DNA from: Adiantum capillus-veneris | Lineage: Eukaryota > Streptophyta > Polypodiopsida > Polypodiales > Pteridaceae | Length of the DNA: 64,000 nt | Reading direction: 5' to 3' | Assembly (NCBI GenBank): GCA_014529385.2 | Contig: CM043964.1 | Coordinates: 102,628,087-102,692,086 of the forward strand | Part shown: positions 10,513-22,179 of the stretch, in pieces | How the letters are laid out: every line of letters begins with the position of its first letter | How positions within the stretch are numbered: position 1 is the first letter of the stretch | Position numbers and translations under genes: made by a program | The notes under the pieces: generated by a model | What the model was told of the DNA's origin: nothing | Seen by the model: the letters and a program-made list of their open reading frames with translations, nothing else | Database searches by the model: none

Positions 10513-11034
10513 GTGAATGAGGTGACTCTGACTAAATTTTGCGATGAAGATGGGTATGATATAACTCCCTTATTTACAATAAAGGTGTTGAAGGAAGCTA
10601 ACGAGGTTTGTGAGTGTGAAAGCAGAAAAGGTGAGACAAATAGCTACATCATGGAGCATCATGCCAAAGTGAAAATGAAGGAAGCAGAGCAACCACAAGA
10701 ATATGTCATCATTGACATACCTGAAGAATCGACAAAAGATGTTTCAAAGAAGTTGACTCCCAAAAAAGAGCAAATGAAAGCAAAAGAAGGAAATTTTTTT
10801 CCAAGTTCAACGTCAAATGTTCAACAAACACAAGATCAGAAGAAGAATAGGGATAAAGAAGAAAACAGATTGTCTCTTACAATAATCAAATTCAACATAT
10901 GCAAAGAAACAAAACTCAAAATCACATGTTCAACTATGATAAATCCAAAAGCAACAAAGAATCTAATGACTTATGGAACGTGGATCATGATGGGAAAGCC
11001 ACCAATTATCACCGAGCTAGAGAAGATCGTGTAG
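10513..11034 (+). pseudogene. Unknown open frame downstream of the protease relic
   Basis: This 173-codon frame has no ATG at its 5' end; the first in-frame ATG is near 10651. It is Lys/Glu rich in the middle (KKLTPKKEQMKAKEG) with a more ordered end (MMGKPPIITELEKIV). I do not recognise a family. Position after a protease relic suggests a spacer or accessory region of the same element. Confidence 0.35.
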
Positions 11035-11234
11035 ACAAGTTCAAAAATGCCGATTCCTAGCTTTGGAGTGGCTGAAGCTGTACTCAAGTTGAGTACCGGG
11101 GAGTATAAGGATACTACCCACCTCAACCAATGAGTTCTACAAGGAGCAAGATAAGCTATAAACGCAAGACAAACAACTCAATTAGGAGAAAGAACTACTA
11201 CAAAAGGCAAAAGCAAACATCAAAGCATCAAACA

Positions 11235-11780
11235 ATGTGAAAAGTTTGGGTACCAAAATCAGACGCTAGTCAAGTTACCCAAGAAAAACAGGTGAAACAG
11301 CGGATGATTCCAGTTAAGCTACTCAAAGCACAAGGATTTTATGAAGGTAACACTCAAATATGGCTACCAAAAATTGTAGCTCAATTTGGAACAACCAAGA
11401 GACATCATGCGGCACAAGATTCTATCCAAAAGCAAGCAAAGACAACCAACATCCAATAGAAGCCAGTTGGAGCCAAAGCTGCTACAATCTATAGATGGAT
11501 AGCTTGTTATCAACTACAAAATCAAGGCTTTTACAATAATAATTATCAAGTCTGAATACCAAAGCCTAGTGTCCATCAAATTATAGAAGAAGGTAAAATG
11601 CGACGATCACACAAGGACAAAAAACAAGATGGGTTCCAAAATTGCTCATGGAAACTCAAGCACAAAGAACCCACACACATCAACAATCGCTTCTCATGGG
11701 AGATAAAGCAAAAACTACATGAATCCCTACAAGAGTTGAAGGACTTGTTTCACAAAGCCGTGTGAACATATGACAAGCAA
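11235..11780 (+). pseudogene. Decayed frame with repeated QGFY...W-x-P-K peptide motif
   Basis: One frame, broken by stops, shows WVPK near 11247, then AQGFYEGNTQIWLPK near 11330-11373, and NQGFYNNNYQ followed by IPKP near 11520-11570 (a TGA replaces the expected W codon). The spacing of the two long copies is close to 190 bases. It looks like a diverged repeat inside a retroelement spacer protein. No function can be assigned. Confidence 0.4.
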
Positions 11781-12108
11781 GTCAAAAGGAGCCAGAGTAT
11801 ACCAGCCTACTCGACAAAATGGTGGCATCCAATGACCAACACAATGTAAGAGGCCTAAATTCCAAAACTTATGGAATTGGGTTTCTGGCCTTGAACAGGT
11901 AAATCCAAGTCGCCATTAAAAATACATTTCATAAAAGTCAGAGTTGGGCAGGTAAGCCATAAATGAGCAAGGTGTTAGTCCCAAACCTTCATGTAATATT
12001 CTCTATGGTCTAAGCGTCTTAGTTATTCTAGGTACTACTTGAGCTGGAAGAGTTGAGTATAATTATGTTGTGTCACTCATGTTGGTATAGGTGAGCATAA
12101 GAGTCGAA
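11781..12108. other. Stretch without recognisable features
   Basis: No coding or repeat signal is recognised. A-rich retroelement spacer sequence is likely. Confidence 0.3.
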
Positions 12109-12135
12109 GTCATTGTAGTATAGTGGTAAAGTGAA
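12109..12135 (+). repeat. tRNA-Asp-like 5' segment (possible SINE head or tRNA relic)
   Basis: GTCATTGTAGTATAGTGGTA matches the acceptor start and D-arm of eukaryotic tRNA-Asp(GTC), including the A box, with one mismatch. Further on a TCACGC occurs as in the anticodon loop. No convincing T-arm (B box) or acceptor end follows, so this is not a functional tRNA. It is either a decayed tRNA or the head of a SINE. Confidence 0.45.
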
Positions 12136-13131
12136 GGAGGAAGTCCAAAAGACACTCACGCACTCAGCACCGTGAGATATGAGTGGAGAAGCTTCTACAT
12201 CAAATACCCTTCTTGGAAATGCGGAAGCTATTGAGATGACCTTTGATGTCACATGTGCTACATCTGTCCTTGAAGCACCCATCAACTCCATCTCTTACAC
12301 TGCATGCTTTTGTTTGAGAATTTCTCATAAGCATATAGAGTGTCCCATAATTGGCACTTGCATTAGGCACTCTTCCTTTGTTTCTCCCAAGCACTCACCT
12401 TGCATGACTGGTACTTCAAGTCCAAATGCTCAACTCCAATAAGAGTGTATACCAAAGGCACTTTTTTCCCACCGGGTTTTTTTTCCCTTTGGTCATCCAA
12501 GTTTTAAGACCCTAATCTAGAAACCCTCATCATCAAGTTCTTGTATATATCTACATCAACAATAAGGAAATGGCTACCCAAGTTATTTATAAAGGAGAGA
12601 AACAGCTTCAGGTCTCCATATGCTTATCAAGAGAATCTTTTACCTCCAAGGTCAACAATGTCAAAGCTACATCAAACAATGGCAAGTCAAAGAATGGCCT
12701 ACAATGACAAGTAATGAAAAATCATGCAAGAGAATCCATCAACAACAATCAAAAGTAGTTCACATAGTGCTTCAACATTGGCTATCTATTGCAGACAACT
12801 CCAATTGTAGTGGACCTTGAAAGCAAATCCATCATAATGTCCACGCAACAAAGAGGATCAGTTCTACAAGCTCAAACACATCAAAACACATCTTCATGGC
12901 GGCTAAGAGTGGCAACAAAGATGTCAATGCACAACATGAAGAAAAGTTGCCTCAAAAATCAAAGATCAAATCATGTATCAACAACATGGCAGATATGAAT
13001 TACTCAAGGAAGGGGGGAGCGTCATCAATGCCAAAGCACTTCCCAAGAGGAAGACCAACCTTGAAGACAAAGCTGAAGACAACCCTATGACAAGACTGCA
13101 CAAGGTCGTGTCAAGGGACGACATGATTTAT
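12136..13131. other. Retroelement spacer, no recognised gene
   Basis: Several short frames exist, but none shows a family motif. The composition (CAA/AAG rich) resembles the preceding spacer. The stretch ends in the polypurine tract at 13132. Confidence 0.35.
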
Positions 13132-13142
13132 GAAGGGGGGAA
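13132..13142 (+). promoter_or_regulatory. Polypurine tract
   Basis: GAAGGGGGGAA lies directly before TGTTTAAGG, the arrangement of a plus-strand primer tract and 3' LTR start. Confidence 0.55.
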
Positions 13143-13950
13143 TGTTTAAGGACAAATCAAACGGGCACCCAGCTGCTTGGACATGTAGCCGGACACCATA
13201 TTTGTACTCTATTAGTTTTTTGATCTAGTGTAGCGATACTCTATGTAATCCTGATTCCAGAGTACGTAGTGGATCAATCCCCTGAGTTGTAATGTTGTAA
13301 TGATATTTATAAAGGTCCGTGTGAGCCGGCCACTGGCCATTTAGAAATCCCTAGGTATAAAGGTCAATAGCCTTAATGTGAAAAGAAGGCTTATCTTTGG
13401 AAGAAGAAGGGAGCTCTAAAAACGTACGCTCAAGTTACGAGCTGCTTCAACTTGTAATCATTGCAGTTAATGAATGGGTAATCAATTTTCAATTCCGAAA
13501 CTTGCATTGTGTTCCTCTTTCTTTGCTCTTTCATTCTAGTGTAAGCATTGTCAGTTTTGTTGTGGTTTGCAACTACGTGTTAGTGAGCCTTAATTGTAGA
13601 TTTGAGTGCTCAAATCACTGTTTTAGTCATTTTGACCATAGGAGAGTGTTCTTAGACCATAGGGCGACAATTTTGGCATGTTCTATTGTAGGTTTTAGGA
13701 CCTTTTGCATGATGGATGGTGATTTTGGTACCTTGTCGTATTGTGACCAGACTTGCTAGGATAGTGCCAATAGGTAAACTAGTCCTCCTCCTAAAGTTTT
13801 GTTGCATTTTGAGTCCGTTCGAGTGCCAAAATGGCGTGATGACCTAGTGTTGTGAGAAAGGACATAGGCAGATTTCCCTAATCATTGAGTGTTGGTTTGC
13901 TTGTAGAGTTGTTATGTTTGTTTGTTAAGGTTCACTTCTTGAGATTGACA
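13143..13950 (+). repeat. Probable 3' LTR (single copy in the window)
   Basis: The stretch starts TGTTTAAGG right after a polypurine tract. It has a TATA-like TTTATAAAGG (about 13306) and can end at TTGACA (13950). It is non-coding. The 5' partner is not found, so the end is a guess. It presumably belongs to the RT-less element whose protease relic is at 9950-10312. Confidence 0.45.
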
Positions 13951-14051
13951 ATGTCAAGAGTCTCCGTGCCCCATCCGAGTCACTTCCTTGAGTATTGACA
14001 TTATGTTAGTACCAAAAAGCTATGCTGCAGACGGCCGTCGCGGCAACCCAC

Positions 14052-14877
14052 TAACAGTGTTTCAAGAGCATCTTGATGATTTTGTTCTTGTCTCCTTTGA
14101 TGGTATCCTGGTTTACTCAAGAAACAGAGAAGAACACAAAAATGTGCAGCGAGTACTTGAACTTCTACATCAAAATCAGCTTTATGCTAAGCGTAGTAAA
14201 TGCACCTTCTTCACTAACAAGGTGGAATATATACGATTTATTGTATCCAAGGATGGTGTTTCTAGTGATCCAAGTAAGATCGAAGCTGTTGAAGTTGGCC
14301 TACCCCAAAATTGCTAAGAGAAGTGCGTGGCTTTCTTGGTTTAACAGGATGGTATCGTATATTTATTAAAGGCTACGTAAAGATTGCATCCCCATTGACT
14401 AATACAATTAATAAGGCTAAAGTGTTTACTTGGAATGAACGTGCTCAAGATTGTTTCGAGAAACTCAAAGAAGCTTTGGTAAATACCCCAATATTATAGC
14501 TTCTTGACTTCTCAAAGACATTCATTGTGCTTATTGATACAAGTGGACAAGCAATTGGTGGCATTCTATCTCAAGAAGGAAAACCAATAGCTTATGAATC
14601 TCGTAAGTTACATACACTTGAGTTGAATTATCCTACACATGACTTGGAATTATTGGCCATTGTGCCTGCTCTTAAAGTATGGTGACATTATCTTCTTGGA
14701 AGGAGATTTAAACTACATACCGATCATACAAGCTTGAAGTGGATCTACACCCAACCTGACCTTAATATGAGGCAACGAAGATGGATGGAGTTATTATGCG
14801 AATATGATTTTGGAATCAAATATAAACCTGGGAAGGAAAACCTTGTGGCCGATGCCCTAAGTAGAAAGAGTCTGTAG
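14052..14877 (+). pseudogene. RT C-terminal part and RNase H (element 3)
   Basis: The reading begins FQEHLDDFVLVSFDGILVYS. The catalytic pair is D-G where D-D is needed, so this RT is dead even apart from truncation. The thumb follows (YAKRSKCTFFTNKVEYI), then, after a frameshift near 14305, VRGFLGLTGWYRIFIKGY. RNase H is represented by [24 protein letters not shown] and LKVW followed by a stop (TGA), HYLLGRRFKL, TDHTSLKWIYTQP. It ends in KPGKENLVADALSR, the usual RNase H/integrase linker. Confidence 0.85.
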
Positions 14878-16230
14878 CGACTATCACAACCTCTGCTACC
14901 TCCTTAATTAACCTCATTCGAGAAGGTATATCTCAAGACCCATATTACATAAAAATCCAGTACTTGATGAATTTAACAAATCGCATGGAGAAGCAAGAAA
15001 GGCAAATCAAAGGCTTGCGCATTGAAGGCAATGGTCTTGACTTAAGTAACCGTCTTTGTATCCAAAAACAAGGTGGGATCAAGCTTCAAATACTACAAGT
15101 ACCTATAGCAGGACACCCAAGATAAATTAAGACTTACACTAATGTAAGGTTGAGTTTCTTTTGGCTAGGACTAAAGTGTGATGTGTTGAACTATGCTACA
15201 AGATGTTGAGCATGTCAACGTATTAAAGCTAAACAAGTTCGATACTCCGATAAGCTTCAACCTATTGATGCACCACAAATGAAATGGGAATGCATATCCA
15301 TGGATTTCATTATGGGACTTCCTACATCTCTAGGATATGACTCTATTTTTGTGGTTGTTGATATGCTTACAAACATGATCCATTTGTTTCCAGTCAAGAC
15401 GACGTTTATGGCTAAGGATATAGCTCAAGTCTTCATGAAAGGTGTCTTCATGTATCATGGTTTACCTCGACGTATAATTTTTTATCACGATGCAAAGTTT
15501 ACCTCAAATTTTTGGAAAGCTTTATTCTCAGCTACCGGAACCCAGTTAGCCTTTAGTGCCGCTTATCACCCTCAAACTGGTGGGTAGATAGAAAGGACCA
15601 ATCAAATCATTAAAGACATGTTAAGAGCCTATTGTATGCATGGGCAGGGTAAATAGACTAGATATTTGTATTTGGTTGAATTTATGTATAATTCCTCATT
15701 CCAACTCTCAATTGGGATGTCTCCTTGTATGGAAAAGAGTGTCTTACTCCACTCAAATGGGCATAACCTCTCATACGGGTTCAAGCATCCAAGAAAATGT
15801 TGAATGAAATGCAACTACAAACCGATCTTATACGGCAAGATATTAAGATTTCTCAAGATAGAACAAAGAGTTCTGCTGACCCTAAACAATCTATCAAATT
15901 TTTTGAACATGGCGATATTGTATTTTTAAAATTGAATCCCAAACGTAGCTCTTTATCAATGGGTCAACGTAAGAAGCTCAATCCCAGATATTGTGGACCT
16001 TTTGTAATCATAGAAAGGATTAATGATCAAGCTTACAAACTTTTGTTACCACCATACATAAAAGTTCATGATGTTTTCCACGTCAGCTTACTTAAGAAGT
16101 ATGTGCCTGATCCACAACACATTCTTGACAATTCTCTATTATCTATCTCTATCGATGGAACTTTTGAAGTATATCCCGAAGTGATACTTTAAAATAGAAC
16201 TAAGCCTCTACGTAATCGATATTAATGCGA
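14878..16230 (+). pseudogene. Integrase (element 3)
   Basis: The zinc region is decayed (AGHPR..., CQRIKAK). The core begins MKWECISMDFIMGLPTS with the first aspartate. The second is in FYHDAKFTSNFW, and the glutamate is in IERTNQIIK after a TAG at about 15586. The C-terminal GPY/F-like part is RYCGPFVIIERI, followed by VHDVFHVSLLKKYVPDP. The frame stops at 16192, just where a chromodomain would begin. The sequence after the stop (NRTKPLRNRY) still resembles the start of that region. Several stops show it is inactive. Confidence 0.85.
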
Positions 16231-17884
16231 AAGGAGCCTCACACTTACTTTACGTGCCCTATCTACTTCTCTAGTTGTCTGATGAATCCATCAAAGAAAG
16301 GATGAATGGCAATGGAACACATGACACTTGCATTACCACTAGATTGGTAATAGGAAATTTTATGTCTTCTTAACCAACAATTTCCTAGAATTATTACAAG
16401 GGATGCTAATGAGGTTTTAGAGTGTTTGATATACACAAAGATGGCTTATGAGCTCATATAACCTTTGAATTTTTTTGGGCTATGGATTCCATCTCTAGAT
16501 TTGTCTTTCACAAGCACTTTTGAACTTAAAATATGACAAAAAAATGTGTGCTAAAATTACCAATTTTTCATAAAGTTGGCCATAGAGCACCCTCAAAGGC
16601 CTGTTAGTGAGTTCTAGGGTGCTACATAAGTAGCCTTCATCATTATAAAGGTTGTATAATGCTTCTAATGCATGGATACTCTATATATTTGAAGTTATGG
16701 CCTATTTATGAAAATTATGCCATGCAAATTAATGGACAAATTTTTCACTTTGGCAATGTATATGCAATAGAAAGGCACGTTTGATTGTGGATACAGACTT
16801 ATCACAATGTATTGCATTTGCATTTTGAGCTAGATATGTATTATGTCCAATATTTCTCAATTCCTTTTGAGCTAGATATATATTATGTCCAATATTGCCC
16901 AGTTCCTTCCAATGAACATGGTCTATTTGTAGCATAGACCCAAACTTAAGCATACAATACCAATATGTCTACAAGCACATACTTTTCAAAGATATTGAGA
17001 CGGCAACAATGTGGAAGCTTGTTTTTTCATTCGTGTAGTTTTTGTGTTTTGTAGTTATGCCTAGAATTGTCGTAAGAAAACATGTCTGGATGTTTTTTAT
17101 GCTTTGTGGGTGTTATTATGAAGGTGAATCACCAAGGTGTATCAATATAAAGCATATATACGGGTAAATATGGGTGTATCCATGTAAACACCGATGATAG
17201 GTTTGCACAATACAAAAAATGCATCTTTTAAGTACTTTATTTTTTTGCACAATAAAAAAAGGTGGGGCTATAGCAAACTTACACTTACATTAGGAACCCA
17301 TTTAAGTTAACGAGAAAATAGATTGGTTGTGTGAAAAATTCTCTATGAGGTGTAGCATGGGGTCAGTCATGAAAATATGTTGTTTTCCGTGAAATACAAC
17401 ACTACATTGGCTTTAAAAGCTTGTCATAACTTAAGAATCAAGATATATGCATGTTGCTTATTTTTCCCCATGTAGAATGGGTTCTTAGCATCAAGTTCAT
17501 GTAAGGACGCTAGAAACTTCACACATATACAAGGAGTATTGAATTTTTTTCTAAAACCATGAAAGGAAACTTTTTTTGTCTTACTACATTACCAAACTAG
17601 TGTTAATGTTTGCGACTACTAAGTTTCACTCTTATTTACTACCTTGACCATTATAATCTTAACAATGGAGGAACTTCCTTATGTTATGAAGCACATGGAT
17701 GTTTCTTCCACCTTTTCCAAGCTTATAATGCTTCACTAGATACCATTAATACAATGTGGTATCTATGTCCTCCGGTGTCATGGATGTAAATCCATTATTA
17801 TATTTGTCTTGAAACTTAAAAATAGGCATATATCCATCATCTTTCCTAACGATAGATATGATCTTCCTATCTAAAAGGGTTGCT
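16231..17884. other. AT-rich stretch without recognised genes
   Basis: The region is AT rich and no protein family motif appears in either strand. A short direct repeat with the core TTGAGCTAGATATGTATTATGTCCAATATT occurs twice around 16825-16895 (described here as one motif with two copies about 40 bases apart). Confidence 0.4.
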
Positions 17885-18250
17885 GGTTTTGTGTTTTTCA
17901 CCCCCACAACATTTCATTTGATTCCACATTTTCTCAATTTTAGACACCCAAACTTCCATAATCAATCTTCAAGCATCTCATGATCCCATAGTTGACAAGT
18001 TTATGATCTAGCAACCCTATGGGACGTGGTTCTTTCATGAAATCCTCTATAGGAGCTTGAGTTTTGATTGTGTTTCCTTGTTTTTCTACCCACAACATTC
18101 ATTTGATTCCACATTCTCCCAATCATAGACACCCAAACTTCCATAATCATGATCCCATACTTGACAAGTTTATGATCTAGCAACCCTATGGGATGTGGTC
18201 CTTTAATGAAATCCTCTCTAGGAGCTTGATTTTTGGCTGTGTTTCTCACC
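17885..18250. repeat. Tandem duplication, unit about 170-185 bp
   Basis: Two adjacent copies share GACACCCAAACTTCCATAAT (17943 and 18128) and TGATCTAGCAACCCTATGGG (about 18004 and 18173). The offset falls from 185 to 169 because the second copy lacks about 16 bases. It is non-coding. Confidence 0.85.
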
Positions 18251-18368
18251 CTATAGCCCAAAGACGTAGAAACACTTGTTTGTACATGTAGTAGTCATCT
18301 AAGTCTTTTTGCTTGTGAGAAATGATGTCTTGCGAAAGATTTTGAGTGTTTTGGAGATCAAAGAAGTA

Positions 18369-18605
18369 TCACTTAAAATGATCAACACCTTCCTTATAGT
18401 AACCCTTAACTTGCTGAGGTAGAGAGTTAAACCAAGTGTTAGCATCTTTCCTGAGGAACACTTCAAATATTTCTAAGCATTCCTCATCTCCTATCACCCT
18501 TTTTATGAGGCAAGCCGTTTTGAAGTTTTCTAAAAATAACTCAGCATCCTCGCCAGGCTCTCCAAAGAAGAGAGGATATCTTGACATTTGGCGTTGGGCC
18601 TCCAT
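18369..18605 (-). pseudogene. gag: Ty3/gypsy Gag N-terminal fragment
   Basis: This 78-codon minus-strand frame reads MSRYPLFFGEPGEDAELFLENF, then DANTWFNSLP. The pattern F-x-G-x-x-x-D-A-x-x-F, and W-F-N-x-L-P after it, is that of the Gag capsid region of plant retrotransposons. The fragment stops after about 75 residues and no pol follows. About 190 bases upstream on the same strand (near 18793) TTTGGTGCCCAAAG resembles a primer binding site, which fits a 5' fragment of an element facing left. Confidence 0.6.
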
Positions 18606-19164
18606 TGATCAATTTCAAAGTGACAACATATTTATTTTTTTCTTTCTTAAAAATATTTACACAATAATGTCTTCTAAATTGAAATCTATTCTACAACAAA
18701 ATAAAAATATGCACATCAAATGATCTATGATAGTCAACAAGAGATAGGATGACAGGATTTGGTGACACAAAAATTTATCCTACTCTTTGGGCACCAAACA
18801 TGAACATCATACGTTGTTGAAAGTAGATCTTTCTACTAATTGCAACGTTTATTCTAATGTGTGGAGTGAAATGAAAGAGAAAGACCTCTATTCTTGGGCC
18901 ATTATCCATGATCTATGTCTGACCTAATGCCTAAAAAAGAACAAAGATATATACGTCCAAACTAAGATGGTACGTAATGAGAGGCAAAATAAAAGGATTT
19001 ACCAAAGTGTTTATTTTGGCCAACCTAAGAGGGCCCAAAACTCTATGAATTACTTGTTGAAATTGAAACTTAGTACTAACAATGATGTGTACCTTTTACC
19101 TTGCAATGGGAATGAAAGGATCATAAAAATTCTTGTGATTCATGCAAACTACTTGACTATTCTA
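18606..19164. other. Gag leader and undefined sequence
   Basis: The part up to about 18800 may be the untranslated leader of the minus-strand gag fragment. The rest shows no recognisable feature. A frame at 18967-19278 (+) is open but runs through the inverted repeat and has no family motif. Confidence 0.3.
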
Positions 19165-19238
19165 AAGGTTGAACCTACACAAAAACATACACAAGCCGTC
19201 TTGACAGCTTGTGTATGTTTTTGTGTAGGTTCAACCTT
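19165..19238. repeat. Perfect 32-bp inverted repeat with 10-base loop
   Basis: The arms at 19165-19196 and 19207-19238 are exact reverse complements (AAGGTTGAACCTACAC... on the left). The loop is CGTCTTGACA. A transcript would fold into a perfect stem. It is too short for a typical plant microRNA precursor, but it could be a fold-back element core or a recent inverted duplication. Confidence 0.95.
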
Positions 19239-22179
19239 GGACTTAGTGGGGACCAAAATTGAGGAGGATAACAAGTGAAGAACAATAAGATATTAAAACA
19301 CACTCCCATTTATGTAGGAAATTCACAACATCACTATTGAGTAGAATGAAAGGGAAGAGAGATATGGATGAAAACTTTGAAAAAAACACTATTCCTCATG
19401 CCCTAGGTTGTGGAAGGCATATCTTTAATAATGGAAAAAGTGGAAATTATCTCTTATGAACAACATAAGCATGCTTTCTTTTTAAATTAAGTAATATATA
19501 TATGAAGGATATTTCCATGAGATATTTTCATGGAGGTGGTACCCTTTTTTTATATCTTCAATAGGTTTAAGATAAGTACGGATACTAAAGTTGTCTCTTA
19601 ATGAGACGAGCATATGCATGCTTGATTTTGGGAGAGAGTAATATAAATTTCATGAGGCAGCCACTACTTGTTTGTATTGATCATTTGAATACCAACAAAA
19701 CAATCCAAAAGCATCATGACTTAGTAGCATCAGATTTAACCATAAAATATATGGTTACTAAGATTCATCATGTAGTCTATGTTTGAGAAGTAAGATCATG
19801 TACCAATCTAAATGTACTAAAATTTTTATCTTGTTATTTACATAGAGAAATAAAGAATCCAATCACACCTCATATTACACCCACAACTTTATACTTTAAA
19901 ATGGAAAAGCCAATTTTTAGACAACTTACCTTTTTTGGCACATCTCTAGTTAGGGAGCCCTCAATAGAAGTCATTTTAACTTTGTTTGGCTTACATTGTA
20001 ATTTTTCAAATAATACCTTTTGCACTCTAACACCACCTTGGAGTCCTTCATAAAAAAATGATTTTAGCATGCTTCAAGTATTTTGATTCCAAAAAGTCTT
20101 CATCCAAGTGTTAATGTTTACAACTAGTCAAAACATCTCCCTTCAAACTTATTACTCTAAAGAAAAGTCTAAATCTACAAGAAAAGACCTTTAAATAAAA
20201 GGATTTTAGTCTCTTCAAAAAGAGATACTAAAACTATGGAGGAGACATTATAATTTTATCTTCAAATAGTGTCATATATCAATCTTGTCCACCCATGGAA
20301 AGCATTGCTTAATGTTACCATATGGTCATATATCAAACTTGTCAACCCACAAACTAATATGAAGTAAAAATACCAAGCTTGGAATCTAGATAAAAATAAT
20401 TTTGAGCCTCACCATAGCTAGAAACACAACTGTTTCAACTTTTAGCTAAGACACGTTCATCTAGTATAGTGGAGGCTCAATAAATACATCAAAGGCAATA
20501 AATACCTTATATTTGACCTAAAAGTTTTGCATAAGGTGGAAGAGGCTTCAGCTTACATTGGATGCTCTTCATCATTTCAAGAAGAAAACACTTTAGAGCT
20601 AGGCTAAAAATACCACTTTTCCCTAAATAACCTCCAATGAAAGTGTTGATGAAACTTAAGTTTAAGCCTTCAGAAAAGGGTAGAGGCTCAAACATAGCTT
20701 TGATTGTGTAATTATAATAAAGGGAAGATACTCTTTAATTATGAACCAAAGAATCCTCATGAAATTCTTGAAGGTTAAAAATGAGACTCTGTGACCATTG
20801 AGCTAGAGAAATGCTTATGAAAGTGATGAGGTACAAAGTTGTGGCTCATGAAAGAGTATTAGGAAAAAATCAAGATAGTCAAATTAAATGAAATTCTTTG
20901 AGTTCCATTCCAAGGAGTACTCTACGAAGGATGAGGCTCAATCTCAATTTTGAGGGCATAGAGGGTCAAGTTTTGAGCCTCGTGAAAGGCAAAAAAGCTC
21001 ACCCTAGTCAAAGGAGAGAACTTAAAATTTTAGAATTAAAGGGATCCTATAGAAAGGATGAGTTGAAAACTATGTTTCTCATGGATGTCTGTATTGATAG
21101 TTATCATACTTGTACATGGTAGTAGAGATGACGACCTTCACCAAAGATACTAGAGCTAAAGTTCATCTACTTGGTTTACCTCCTACTAGAAGGATGGCAT
21201 GTTTATCTTGCAAGCTCACACACTATTACTAAGTTCTTTGATTTGTAGATTTGTTTTATCTTGTTGAGTAGTGAAGTAGAAAAAGAACTTTTCAGCCCTC
21301 CATATCAGTGTGAGCTTTATGTTGTGTGTGTGCAAGATTTGCAAGACCTCAAGCTCTTTATAATAGATAGGATGTAGTAGTAAAGGTGTTTTGGTTATAG
21401 AGAAAGATTACCAGGTACAAAGTAGCAAAGGTAAATACATATCAACATTAATGTACCTTTTGAAAAATTGATAGTCAAACTCCAAATGTTGTGTTTAGAA
21501 ACACCTCATATACTAAAGACTCAAAATAGAATAAAAGTTGTAAAGACTAAAACTCATAAAAACATGAAAACCATTCCATCAAGATACATATAAACATTAT
21601 TTATAAATATGTTCAATGCTTGGAACTTATTCAAGTGCAATGTTTGAAAGAATTACTAATGGTATATTTATGTTTGATTCATTACAAGTGCTTCATATAG
21701 TTGGGTGAATTTCAATTTCACTTAAGGACCTTACATAAATACAAAAATATGTCTGATAAGATTTCATAACGTAAATTAGACACCTAATGTTTATTTTTGT
21801 AGAACAAAGTTTTTTCATTCACTTATAAAACATATGTAAATTAACTCAGGAAGACTTCAACTTAGGGCATAAAATTTATGGCTTTTTCTTGCTATCTTTG
21901 TATGATCCAAATTATCAAGGATTGCTCTTATCAAATAGATGTAAAGAGGAGCTCTATATTAAAGCTAGAAATGAAGCTACTTAAGGTATTGTATGGTCTT
22001 GATGATGTGGCACTTGAATGCATCTACATTTTCTTACACAATGAGCAATAAACCTTATCTTGTTTGCTATTTAGGTGGCTTATCTACAAAACATTAGAAT
22101 CTTTTCATAAGATAAGATCCATGTCCATTTCTTTCAACTAGAAAGAGGGTTGTAAGAGTCTTTGACTCATGAGGCTCTT
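19239..22179. other. AT-rich stretch without recognised genes
   Basis: No open frame longer than about 70 codons shows a family motif on either strand. Pieces resemble each other in composition only. I see no LTR ends or transposon termini. Confidence 0.4.

Larger units (their letters stand above)
14052..16230 (+). mobile_element. Ty3/gypsy element 3, 5' truncated pol
   Basis: The similarity starts abruptly inside RT near 14052 and runs through RNase H, integrase and the post-integrase region to about 16230. LTRs, gag, protease and the RT fingers are missing. The reading is split over frames with many stops, so this is an old copy. The sequence is close to element 2 but clearly not a recent duplicate. 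Confidence 0.85.

Noticed and set aside
12081-12180. Functional tRNA-Asp gene
   Set aside because: Only the 5' part matches; no acceptable T-arm, acceptor pairing or CCA-proximal end is present.
18967-19278. 103-codon frame spanning the perfect inverted repeat
   Set aside because: No family motif is seen, and the frame reads through both arms of the hairpin, giving a mirrored Thr/Cys-rich segment typical of chance.
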